Below, piece after piece: positions 11,070 through 20,527 of a DNA stretch of 64,000 nucleotides (position 1 is its first letter; every line of letters starts with the position of its first letter). Location of the stretch: positions 310,001-374,000 of the forward strand of contig JAQGEQ010000345.1 in NCBI GenBank assembly GCA_034620365.1, in the 5' to 3' direction. Origin of the DNA: Pegea sp. RAD2-039 (lineage: Eukaryota; Chordata; Thaliacea; Salpida; Salpidae). The position numbers and the translations under genes were made by a program. The notes beneath the pieces are model-generated. The model did not search any database and was not told the DNA's origin. It worked only from the letters and a program-made list of their open reading frames with translations.

Positions 11070-14000
11070 ATGAAGAAATCAAGAAATCAAAAATGGACTC
11101 TAAAATTTGAGAAAAATCCATCAACAACTGAAGATCTTCTTTCAGTTCCATCTCTTCCATCAGCATCTGAAGATCATCCTTCACTTCCTTCTCTTCCATC
11201 AACATCTGAAGAACTTCCTTCAGTTCCTTCTCTTCCATCAACATCTGAAGATCTTCCTTCAGTTCCTTCTCTTCCATCAGCATCTGAAGATCATCCTTCA
11301 CTTCCTTCTCTTCCATCAACATCTGAAGATCTTCCTTCAGTTCCTTCTCTTCCATCAACATCTGAAGATCTTCCTTCAGTTCCTTCTATTCCATCAACAT
11401 CTGAAGATCTTCCTTCAGTTCCTTCTATTCCATCAACAACTAAAGATCATCCTTCACTTCCTTCTCTTCCATCAACATCTGAAGATCTTCCTTCAGTTCC
11501 TTCTCTTCCATCAACATCTGAAGATCATCCTTCACTTCCTTCTCTTCCATCAACATCTGAAGAACTTCCTTCAGTTCCTTCTCTTCCATCAACATCTGAA
11601 GAACTTCCTTCAGTTCCTTCTCTTCCATCAACATCTGAAGATCATCCTTCACTTCCTTCTCTTCCATCAACATCTGAAGATCGTCCTTCACTTCCTTCTC
11701 TTCTATCAACATCTGAAGATCATCCTTCAGTTCCTTCTCTTCCATCAACATCTGAAGAACTTCCTTCAGTTCCTTCTCTTCCATCAACTCCTGAAGAACT
11801 TCCTTCAGTTCCTTCTCTTCCATCAACTTCTGAAGATCATCCTTCACTTCCTTCTCTTCCATCAACATCTGAAGAACTTCCTTCAGTTCCTTCTCTTCTA
11901 TCAACATCTGAAGATCTTCCTTCACTTCCTTCTCTTCCATCACCATCTGAAGATCTTCCTTCACTTCCTTCTCTTCCATCACCATCTGAAGATCTTCCTT
12001 CAGTTCCTTCTCTTCCATCAACATCTGAAGAACTTCCTTCAGTTCCTTCTCTTCCATCAACAACTGAAGATCTTCCTTCAGTTCCTTCTCTTCCATCAAC
12101 ATCTGAAGATCATCTTTCAGTTCCTTCTCTTCCATCAACATCTGAAGAACTTCCTTCAGTTCCTTCTCTTCCATCAACATCTGAAGATCTTCCTTCAGTT
12201 CCTTCTCTTCCATCAACATCTGAAGATCATCCTTCACTTCCTTCTCTTCCATCAACAACTGAAGAACTTCCTTCAGTTCCTTCTCTTCCATCAACATCTG
12301 AAGATCATCCTTCACTTCCTTCTCTTCCATCAACTCCTGAAGAACTTCCTTCAGTTCCTTCTCTTCCATCAACATCTGAAGATCATCCTTCAGTTCCTTC
12401 TCTTCCATCAACATCTGAACATCTTCCTTCAGTTCCTTCTCTTCCATCAACAACTGAACATCTTCCTTCAGTTCCTTCTCTTCCATCAACAACTGAAGAA
12501 CTTCCTTCAGTTCCTTCTCTTCCATCAACAACTGAAGATCATCCTTCAGTTCCTTCTCTTCCATCAACATCTGAAGATCATCCTTCACTTCCTTCTCTTC
12601 CATCAACAACTGAAGAACTTCTTTCAGTTCCTTCTCTTCCATCAACAACTGAAGATCATCCTTCAGTTCCTTCTCTTCCATCAACAACTGAAGAACTTCC
12701 TTCAGTTCCTTCTCTTCCATCAACATCTGAAGATCATCCTTCAGTTCCTTCTCTTCCATCAACATCTGAACATCTTCCTTCAGTTCCTTCTCTTCCATCA
12801 ACAACTGAACATCTTCCTTCAGTTCCTTCTCTTCCATCAACAACTGAAGAACTTCCTTCAGTTCCTTCTCTTCCATCAACAACTGAAGATCATCCTTCAG
12901 TTCCTTCTCTTCCATCAACATCTGAAGATCATCCTTCAGTTCCTTCTCTTCCATCAACATCTGAAGATCATCCTTCAGTTCCTTCTCTTCCATCAACAAC
13001 TGAACATCTTCCTTCAGTTCCTTCTCTTCCATCAACAACTGAAGAACTTCCTTCACTTCCTTCACTTCCATCAACATCTGAAGAACTTCCTTCAGTTCCT
13101 TCTCTTCCATCAACATCTGAAGAACTTCCTTCAGTTCCTTCTCTTCCATCAACATCTGAAGATCATCATTCACTTCCTTCTCTTCCATCAACATCTGAAG
13201 ATCTTCCTTCAGTTCCTTCTCTTCCATCAACATCTGAAGATCATCCTTCAGTTCCTTCTCTTCCATCAACATCTGAAGATCATCCTTCAGTTCCTTCTCT
13301 TCCATCAACATCTGAAGATCTTCCTTCACTTCCTTCTCTTCCATCAACTCCTGAAGAACTTCCTTCAGTTCCTTCTTTTCCATCAACATCTGAAGATCAT
13401 CCTTCAGTTCCTTCTCTTCCATCAACATCTGAAGAACTTCCTTCAGTTCCTTCTCTTCCATCAACATCTGAACATCTTCCTTCAATTCCTTCTCTTCCAT
13501 CAACAACTGAAAAACTTCCTTCAGTTCCTTCTCTTCCATCAACATCTGAAGATCATCCTTCAGTTCCTTCTCTTCCATCAACATCTGAACATCTTCCTTC
13601 AGTTCCTTCTCTTCCATCAACAACTGAAGAACTTCCTTCAGTTCCTTCTCTTCCATCAACATCTGAAGATCATCCTTCAGTTCCTTCTCTTCCATCAACA
13701 ACTGAAGAACTTCCTTCACTTCCTTCACTTCCATCAACAACTGAAGAACTTCCTTCAGTTCCTTCTCTTCCATCAACATCTGAAGATCTTCCTTCAGTTC
13801 CTTCTCTTCCATCAACATCTGAAGATCATCCTTCGGTTCCTTCTCTACCATCAACATCTGAAGATCATCCTTCACTTCCTTCTCTTCCATCAACATCTGA
13901 AGACCTTCCTTCACTTTCTTCTCTTCCATCACCATCTGAAGATCTTCCTTCACTTCCTTCTCTTCCATCAACATCTGAAGATCATCCTTCAGTTCCTTCT

Positions 14001-16931
14001 CTTCCGTCAACATCTGAAGAACTTCCTTCAGTTCCTTCTCTTCCATCAACAACTGAAGATCTTCCTTCACTTCCTTCTCTTCCATCAACAACTGAAGATC
14101 TTCCTTCACTTCCTTCTCTTCCATCAACAACTGAAGATCTACCTTCACTTCCTTCTCTTCCATCAACTCCTGAAGAACTTCCTTCAGTTCCTTCTCTTCC
14201 ATCAACATCTGAACATCTTACTTCAGTTCCTTCTCTTCCATCAACTCCTGAAGAACTTCCTTCAGTTCCTTCTCTTCCATCAACATCTGAAGATCTTCCT
14301 TCACTTCCTTCTCTTCCATCACCATCTGAAGATCTTCCTTCAGTTCCTTCTCTTCCATCAACATCTGAAGAACTTCCTTCAGTTCCTTCTCTTCCATCAA
14401 CATCTGAAGAACTTCCTTCAGTTCCTTCTCTTCCATCAACATCTGAAGAACTTCCTTCACTTCCTTCTCTTCCATCAACTCCTGAAGATCGTCCTTCAGT
14501 TCCTTCTCTTCCATCAACAACTGAAGAACTTCCTTCACTTCCTTCTCTTCCATCAACATCTGAAGACCTTCCTTCACTTCCTTCTCTTCCATCACCATCT
14601 GAAGATCTTCCTTCACTTCCTTCTCTTCCATCAACATCTGAAGATCATCCTTCAGTTCCTACTCTTCCGTCAACATCTGAAGAACTTCCTTCAGTTCCTT
14701 CTCTTCCATCAACAACTGAAGATCTTCCTTCACTTCCTTCTCTTCCATCAACAACTGAAGATCTTCCTTCACTTCCTTCTCTTCCATCAACAACTGAAGA
14801 TCTACCTTCACTTGCTTCTCTTCCATCAACTCCTGAAGAACTTCCTTCAGTTCCTTCTCTTCCATCAACATCTGAACATCTTACTTCAGTTCCTTCTCTT
14901 CCATCAACAACTGAAGAACTTCCTTCAGTTCCTTCTCTTCCATCAACTCCTGAAGATCGTCCTTCACTTCCTTCTCTTCCATCAACAACTGAAGAACTTC
15001 CTTCAGTCCCTTCTCTTCCATCAACATCTGAAGAACTTCCTTCAGTTCCTTCTCTTCCATCAACATCTGAAGATCTTCCTTCAGTTCCTTCTCTTCCATC
15101 AACAACTGAAGAACTTCTTTCAGTTCCTTCTCTTCCATCAACATCTGAAGATCATCCTTCACTTCCTTCTCTTCCATCAACTCCTGAAGAACTTCCTTCA
15201 GTTCCTTCTCTTCCATCAACATCTGAACATCTTCCTTCAGTTCCTTCTCTTCCATCAACTCCTGAAGAACTTCCTTCAGTTCCTTCTCTTCCATCAACAT
15301 CTGAAGATCTTCCTTCACTTCCTTCTCTTCCATCAACTCCTGAAGAACTTCCTTCAGTTCCTTCTCTTCCATCAACATCTGAACATCTTCCTTCAGTTCC
15401 TTCTCTTCCATCAACTCCTGAAGAACTTCCTTCAGTTCCTTCTCTTCCATCAACATCTGAACATCTTCCTTCAGTTCCTTCTCTTCCATCAACATCTGAA
15501 CATCTTCCTTCACTTCCTTCTCTTCCATCAACATCTGAACATCTTCCTTCAGTTCCTTCTCTTCCATCAACTCCTGAAGAACTTCCTTCAGTTCCTTCTC
15601 TTCCATCAACATCTGAACATCTTCCTTCAGTTCCTTCTCTTCCATCAACTCCTGAAGAACTTCCTTCAGTTCCTTCTCTTCCATCAACATCTGAAGATCA
15701 TCCTTCAGTTCCTTCTCTTCCATCAACAACTGAAGAACTTCCTTCAGTTCCTTCTCTTCCATCAACATCTGAAGATCTTCCTTCAGTTCCTTCTCTTCCA
15801 TCAACATCTGAAGATCTTCCTTCAGTTCCTTCTCTTCCATCAACATCTGAAGATCATCCTTCACTTCCTTCTCTTCCATCAACATCTGAAGAACTTCCTT
15901 CTCTTCCATCAACATCTGAAGATCTTCCTTCACTTCCTTCTCTTCCATCAACTCCTGAAGAACTTCCTTCAGTTCCTTCTCTTCCATCAACATCTGAAGA
16001 TCATCCTTCAGTTCCTTCTCTTCCATCAACTCCTGAAGAACTTCCTTCAGTTCCTTCTCTTCCATCAACTCCTGAAGAACTTCCTTCAGTTCCTTCTCTT
16101 CCATCAACTCCTGAAGATCATCCTTCACTTCCATCAACATCTGAAGATCATCCTTCACTTCCTTCTCTTCCATCAACATCTGAAGAACTTCCTTCAGTTC
16201 CTTCTCTTCCATCAACATCTGAACATCTTCCTTCAGTTCCTTCTCTTCCATCAACTCCTGAAGAACTTCCTTCAGTTCCTTCTCTTCCATCAACATCTGA
16301 AGATCATCCTTCAGTTCCTTCTCTTCCATCAACATCTGAAGATCTTCCTTCAGTTCCTTCTCTTCCATCAACATCTGAAGATCATCCTTCACTTCCTTCT
16401 CTTCCATCAACTCCTGAAGAACTTCCTTCAGTTCCTTCTCTTCCATCAACATCTGAAGATCATCCTTCAGTTCCTTCTCTTCCATCAACATCTGAAGATC
16501 ATCCTTCACTTCCTTCTCTTCCATCAACATCTGAAGAACTTCCTTCTCTTCCATCAACATCTGAAGATCTTCCTTCACTTCCTTCTCTTCCATCAACTCC
16601 TGAAGAACTTCCTTCAGTTCCTTCTCTTCCATCAACATCTGAAGATCGTCCTTCAGTTCCTTCTCTTCCATCAACAACTGAAGAACTTCCTTCAGTTCCT
16701 TCTCTTCCATCAACATCTGAAGATCATCCTTCACTTCCTTCTCTTCCATCAACATCTGAAGAACTTCCTTCTCTTCCATCAACATCTGAAGATCTTCCTT
16801 CACTTCCTTCTCTTCCATCAACATCTGAAGATTTTGCTGCAATCTCTTCACATCTAATTCTATCTCGGAATGTTCGTTGTATTTTATATTATTTTCTTTA
16901 CAAAATTTTCTTTTATATTTGTGTTTCTTAG
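11070..16931 (+). CDS. Giant Ser/Pro-rich tandem-repeat protein (about 1.9 thousand aa)
   Basis: The function is unknown. The frame from the ATG at 11070 is open for 1953 codons: a short basic N-terminus (MKKSRNQKWTLKFEKN, no signal peptide), then about 145 units of 13 residues, SEDLPSVPSLPST and variants, and a short unique C-terminus. Variable positions are S/T/P before E, D/E/H, L/H and V/L; Cys and aromatic residues are absent from the repeats. Such sequence should be extended and unfolded, and is rich in Ser/Thr for phosphorylation or glycosylation. Support for this strand: an acceptor (TTTTTCAG) ends at 11043, 26 nt before the ATG, and AATAAA with a GT-rich sequence follows the stop. 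A possible 60-nt terminal intron (16872-16931) would replace the hydrophobic tail YYFLYKIFFYICVS by a stop at 16932. A second plus frame is also open, so the frame choice is likely but not proven. Confidence 0.6.
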   Translation: MKKSRNQKWTLKFEKNPSTTEDLLSVPSLPSASEDHPSLPSLPSTSEELPSVPSLPSTSEDLPSVPSLPSASEDHPSLPSLPSTSEDLPSVPSLPSTSEDLPSVPSIPSTSEDLPSVPSIPSTTKDHPSLPSLPSTSEDLPSVPSLPSTSEDHPSLPSLPSTSEELPSVPSLPSTSEELPSVPSLPSTSEDHPSLPSLPSTSEDRPSLPSLLSTSEDHPSVPSLPSTSEELPSVPSLPSTPEELPSVPSLPSTSEDHPSLPSLPSTSEELPSVPSLLSTSEDLPSLPSLPSPSEDLPSLPSLPSPSEDLPSVPSLPSTSEELPSVPSLPSTTEDLPSVPSLPSTSEDHLSVPSLPSTSEELPSVPSLPSTSEDLPSVPSLPSTSEDHPSLPSLPSTTEELPSVPSLPSTSEDHPSLPSLPSTPEELPSVPSLPSTSEDHPSVPSLPSTSEHLPSVPSLPSTTEHLPSVPSLPSTTEELPSVPSLPSTTEDHPSVPSLPSTSEDHPSLPSLPSTTEELLSVPSLPSTTEDHPSVPSLPSTTEELPSVPSLPSTSEDHPSVPSLPSTSEHLPSVPSLPSTTEHLPSVPSLPSTTEELPSVPSLPSTTEDHPSVPSLPSTSEDHPSVPSLPSTSEDHPSVPSLPSTTEHLPSVPSLPSTTEELPSLPSLPSTSEELPSVPSLPSTSEELPSVPSLPSTSEDHHSLPSLPSTSEDLPSVPSLPSTSEDHPSVPSLPSTSEDHPSVPSLPSTSEDLPSLPSLPSTPEELPSVPSFPSTSEDHPSVPSLPSTSEELPSVPSLPSTSEHLPSIPSLPSTTEKLPSVPSLPSTSEDHPSVPSLPSTSEHLPSVPSLPSTTEELPSVPSLPSTSEDHPSVPSLPSTTEELPSLPSLPSTTEELPSVPSLPSTSEDLPSVPSLPSTSEDHPSVPSLPSTSEDHPSLPSLPSTSEDLPSLSSLPSPSEDLPSLPSLPSTSEDHPSVPSLPSTSEELPSVPSLPSTTEDLPSLPSLPSTTEDLPSLPSLPSTTEDLPSLPSLPSTPEELPSVPSLPSTSEHLTSVPSLPSTPEELPSVPSLPSTSEDLPSLPSLPSPSEDLPSVPSLPSTSEELPSVPSLPSTSEELPSVPSLPSTSEELPSLPSLPSTPEDRPSVPSLPSTTEELPSLPSLPSTSEDLPSLPSLPSPSEDLPSLPSLPSTSEDHPSVPTLPSTSEELPSVPSLPSTTEDLPSLPSLPSTTEDLPSLPSLPSTTEDLPSLASLPSTPEELPSVPSLPSTSEHLTSVPSLPSTTEELPSVPSLPSTPEDRPSLPSLPSTTEELPSVPSLPSTSEELPSVPSLPSTSEDLPSVPSLPSTTEELLSVPSLPSTSEDHPSLPSLPSTPEELPSVPSLPSTSEHLPSVPSLPSTPEELPSVPSLPSTSEDLPSLPSLPSTPEELPSVPSLPSTSEHLPSVPSLPSTPEELPSVPSLPSTSEHLPSVPSLPSTSEHLPSLPSLPSTSEHLPSVPSLPSTPEELPSVPSLPSTSEHLPSVPSLPSTPEELPSVPSLPSTSEDHPSVPSLPSTTEELPSVPSLPSTSEDLPSVPSLPSTSEDLPSVPSLPSTSEDHPSLPSLPSTSEELPSLPSTSEDLPSLPSLPSTPEELPSVPSLPSTSEDHPSVPSLPSTPEELPSVPSLPSTPEELPSVPSLPSTPEDHPSLPSTSEDHPSLPSLPSTSEELPSVPSLPSTSEHLPSVPSLPSTPEELPSVPSLPSTSEDHPSVPSLPSTSEDLPSVPSLPSTSEDHPSLPSLPSTPEELPSVPSLPSTSEDHPSVPSLPSTSEDHPSLPSLPSTSEELPSLPSTSEDLPSLPSLPSTPEELPSVPSLPSTSEDRPSVPSLPSTTEELPSVPSLPSTSEDHPSLPSLPSTSEELPSLPSTSEDLPSLPSLPSTSEDFAAISSHLILSRNVRCILYYFLYKIFFYICVS
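11128..16830 (+). repeat. 39-bp coding minisatellite, about 145 copies
   Basis: Near-perfect head-to-tail units of 39 bp (13 codons), built around GAAGATCTTCCTTCAGTTCC and TTCTCTTCCATCAACATCT. At least four units are 30 bp (near 15890, 16125, 16540 and 16765). Larger blocks are themselves duplicated: the rare HLTS variant occurs at 14218 and again 663 bp (17 units) later at 14881, and a six-unit block at about 12380 recurs 351 bp (9 units) later. This points to unequal exchange or slippage. The real copy number may differ from this assembly. Confidence 0.97.
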
Positions 16932-16970
16932 TAAGCAGCTTCTATTATTTTGAAGTAGAAAAGATGTGCA

Positions 16971-16976
16971 AATAAA
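16971..16976 (+). other. Poly(A) signal AATAAA of the repeat gene
   Basis: AATAAA 35-45 nt after the stop, followed within 15 nt by GTGTTGCGTTGG, a typical GT-rich downstream element. It supports transcription from the plus strand. Confidence 0.5.
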
Positions 16977-16977
16977 T

Positions 16978-17552
16978 TGAATTATTGTGTTGCGTTGGTC
17001 ATCGATATCTAATTAATTTATTAATTAGTTCAGTTTTAATAGTTAATTAATATTAACTAATTACTGTTTTGATAAAAACCTCTAAGACTGAAAAGTAAAA
17101 AAGTTGAACTTACAATAATTAAAATACTTTTTCTCTGTTGGGTTATATTATTTGTTGACTAATTGAGACATTTAAATTGTCAAGATGACAACTAACTCTA
17201 ATTAATTCATTAAACTGTTCATCTTCAAACATTTAGATGTTATAAATTTGACTTTTAGAAGTTTTAATAATAACACAAGCAGTAAATGACCTTTGGTGTC
17301 AGATGTCTTCACACAAAAATACAACAAAACATGCTGTTGCTGATGAAGAAGTTTGTTTATTATGAATAAAGTAATTAGGACGAGTCTGACATCAAATAAA
17401 CAGTTGAAATAAGAATAAAGATTTAAAACTGTCGTTCTGAAGATGAATGCAAAAGAATAAATAGAACAAACAGACGTTTAATTTACGACAATCAAAATTA
17501 AATCTGATAAAGAAAATGTTGACAATCTGATGTCATCAAAAGAACAAATCAT
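16978..17552. other. Spacer between convergent genes
   Basis: AT-rich. It holds an 8-bp inverted pair TAGTTAAT/ATTAACTA at about 17040 and the 3' UTR of ATP6AP2. The ATP6AP2 stop codon is itself part of a minus-strand AATAAA, and another minus-strand AATAAA lies near 17355. Confidence 0.5.
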
Positions 17553-20520
17553 TTATTCCGTCTTCATCCTATGATTAGTCATCCGGTAAACGACGCTATC
17601 AAGTCCAGGGTCCATAAACCAAATTCCATAAGAGATAGCTGTGACTGAGATAGCCAATATAATAGAAATCCAAACAACGATGTTAAGGGTAACCGCATGG
17701 TCAGGGTCATTAAGTGCCTTGTAACTGGATGGGCCGGACCCAGTTGCCGACCTTCTAGCACGTCTCTTTTCGACTTGATCGAAATGGTGTTTAACTGGAC
17801 CAGACAATTGAATCTCAACCAGCAACTTGTCATGGTACAAATTACTCATTTTGTTGATGTACTGATGAAGTAAAATGAATAGATGAGAAAACAGCTTACT
17901 ATTCAAAAATGTATTCAGAATCTGAATCTGTCAGCAGATTCATTTGTGAATTTTTAAATTAGCAAAAAAGCAGTTTGAAAATAAACTTTCTTTCACAAGT
18001 TTCAGTGTTGAAAATTACTAAAGTAAAAAGTGAAACCAAAAAATATTTTATTTAAATTCAAGCAACTAATTAAATGAAAATTACTTACAACTGATACAAA
18101 GTCCTCTAGTAGTTCTGCAGCCTTCATCACTTTAGAAGAATTGGAACCATATTTCTTGGCTAGTTTGTCAAGTGAAGTCAAACTGATGAGAAAACTATCT
18201 TGTGATTTGTCGTTAACAAGTTCCTTGTTAGCATTCATCTAAAATAAAAAGTTTATAAGTTAGTCGATGAGTTTAATCCCAAAAAAAATATATTATTTGA
18301 GGATATTGTGGATTGAAAAAGACTCCAACTACAGCTTTAACTCGATAATTTAACTTAAGGCAAATTTAAATGGTTTATAATTTAAATTAACAGCTTTAAT
18401 TTAAGGCAAGTGGTTCATTTTGTTATGTTTTGTAACCAGTAGATTCTGTTGTGTTTAGTTATAAACGCCAACGCTTTAATGTAAATGTTGAATGTCATCT
18501 GAAGAAGCAACTAACTTTTTTGAGCATATCTCGTAACAGTTCAACTTCACTTATAAACATAAAATCAGCTTCATCATTTTGATCAAAACCATCATGTACA
18601 GACTCTGAATTCATAAGATGCTTCTTCATTTGCATAACAGTAGTCGGTAGTCCAGCAAACATTGGTTTTTGTTGAGTATGAAGGGAAATATCCTGAAAAG
18701 TAACAAGAAAAATTTTAAAATAAATTTGTAATTATAACCACCCAGACTAATTTAGAGATTCACAAAATACTTTAACTTTTACTACAACTTTTACCTGGTC
18801 TTGTGCTTCTAAATCAAAAATAATAGATTTTGAGCCATGAAACTTTTCAATTGCTCTGTTAGTTTCTCTGAGAGTAACAGCTTCATGAAATAAGTTTTTA
18901 ACTTTATAAGTCAGAATATGCTGAAAAAATAAAAGTTATTTATAAATGTTACTAAAAATTAGATTAAAAATAATTTCACAATTTGATAAATGATTTGAGT
19001 TAGATGAAAGCTATCTTATATAAGAGTGAATATTATCAACTAGATTTAGTTTTGAGTGAAAAAATCATCAAATTTTTGTGGTAATAACTTCAAGCACTAA
19101 CTCAAGTTTTAATCTTGATAATAAAATATCAAAAATTGATTTAACTTTCAGTTTTAAAAAAAATAATTTTGGTAATTTTCTTACAGAGATTTTATAGCAG
19201 AATCTTTAAATAATTTGAATAATTTAAATAAATTTCAGATTTCAAACAAAACTAAATAACTTTGTGAGGTAATTGGATATATATAAGTATTTAAAAAAAG
19301 AACAATACAATTTGAAGCATATATCATAAAATTAGCTTACATCAAAATCCATCTCAACTTCAGCTGGTTTGTGAATATTAATTAAGAGATTGGCTTTTGG
19401 GACATCGAAAAGATCAACAGAAACACCTAAAAATATAAAAAAGAGATGATACAGCATACAACAAGTTGAACTTTATCATTTATTTGTTGTATTTGGTGTA
19501 ATGATGAGAAATTTTACAACTCTTACAGCAAACAGAAAATCAATATAAGGTCTTAAGTATCACAGTTTAACATAAATAATGAACAACATTTCAAAGGTAT
19601 AAGCTATAAATCAGAAAAGTCTTATATCTAAAAAAAATGCAAATTATAATTAAATTAATAGAATATTAACTTAAAATTTACATATAAATATAATTATTAA
19701 ATATTTGTTGTCATATTTTTATACTAACCATCATAAAATTCTAAATTTAGTGCTAAACTTATCTAATCTAATAAAGTTTTTTAAATAAATAGTGATTATA
19801 TTTGTATAATAAAGTCCAATTGCTACTTTTATTAATTTAAAAAGAAATCTTTTGTTTTCTAATTGATGATTTTTATCAAAATAATCAGAAAACAAAGAAA
19901 AATCTGAAAGTTTTTTTAAAATATTCTAACTTTAAAACAGATTATTATATTTGAATAAATTTAATAATTTCAAGTTGAAACCTTTTAGTTGTCGATTCCA
20001 GTGTGTCGTAAATCCCATTAAATAAGTGATAAAATGAGAGACTTCCGAATTAGTTAAATGATGATCTTTTTTTGATGGTTGTGATAAATGGATTCCATCT
20101 GGTTTCTTCACCATCAAAAGCTCATCAGCAAATGAGATTGACACCAAAACTATAAAATAAAATTGTCAGAAAAATACTTTTAGTTGAAAAATTAAAAAGA
20201 TAATTTTTAATAAATACTTTAAGCCTAATATTATGATATTCAAAATATAAAATACTTTGAAATAAACTATAAAAATAATAAACTATATTTCTACTTTTAC
20301 AGTTAAATATTACATAAAAATTATTATTTTAATTAAAGTTGATATTGAAGTTGTAACTCTTAATAAGAATTTTTAAATATTTTAATATATTATGACAAAA
20401 AATATAGAAATATAAAAAAATAAGTAAAATAAGTTAGTGAATAACAGTTAAAAAAACATATAACTAATTTAAAATGAAAAAATTACCTGCTAAAGCAAAT
20501 AAACAACCAAATCTATTCAT
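17553..20520 (-). CDS. ATP6AP2: ATP6AP2, (pro)renin receptor / V-ATPase accessory protein (7 exons, 349 aa)
   Basis: ATP6AP2 is a type I membrane protein needed for V-ATPase assembly in the ER and acidic organelles, and it is linked to Wnt and renin signalling in vertebrates. Exons in coding order: 20520-20487, 20149-19982, 19426-19341, 18920-18795, 18692-18516, 18238-18089, 17861-17553. The joined frame is open and gives 349 aa, against 350 in human. The N-terminus is a signal peptide (MNRFGCLFALAV) ending before DELL. The C-terminal exon holds a furin-type site (KRRARRS), one membrane helix (VVWISIILAISVTAISYG) and the family's signature tail WFMDPGLDSVVYRMTNHR. The helical stalk KLAKKYGSNSSKVMKAAELL also matches the family. 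A possible acceptor (TTCAATAG) ends 5 nt before the ATG. The AATAAA overlapping the stop suggests a very short 3' UTR isoform. Confidence 0.95.
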
Positions 20521-20527
20521 TGTTGCT

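Noticed and set aside
11128..16830. A CRISPR-like array
   Set aside because: The units are contiguous 39-bp repeats with no unique spacers and lie in a spliced animal genome; this is a coding minisatellite.
11440..16851. Minus-strand coiled-coil ORFs of 922, 139, 70 and 656 codons
   Set aside because: They have no unique ends, contain stops at variant units, and lack an acceptor or poly(A) signal in their orientation. They are mirror frames of the repeat.
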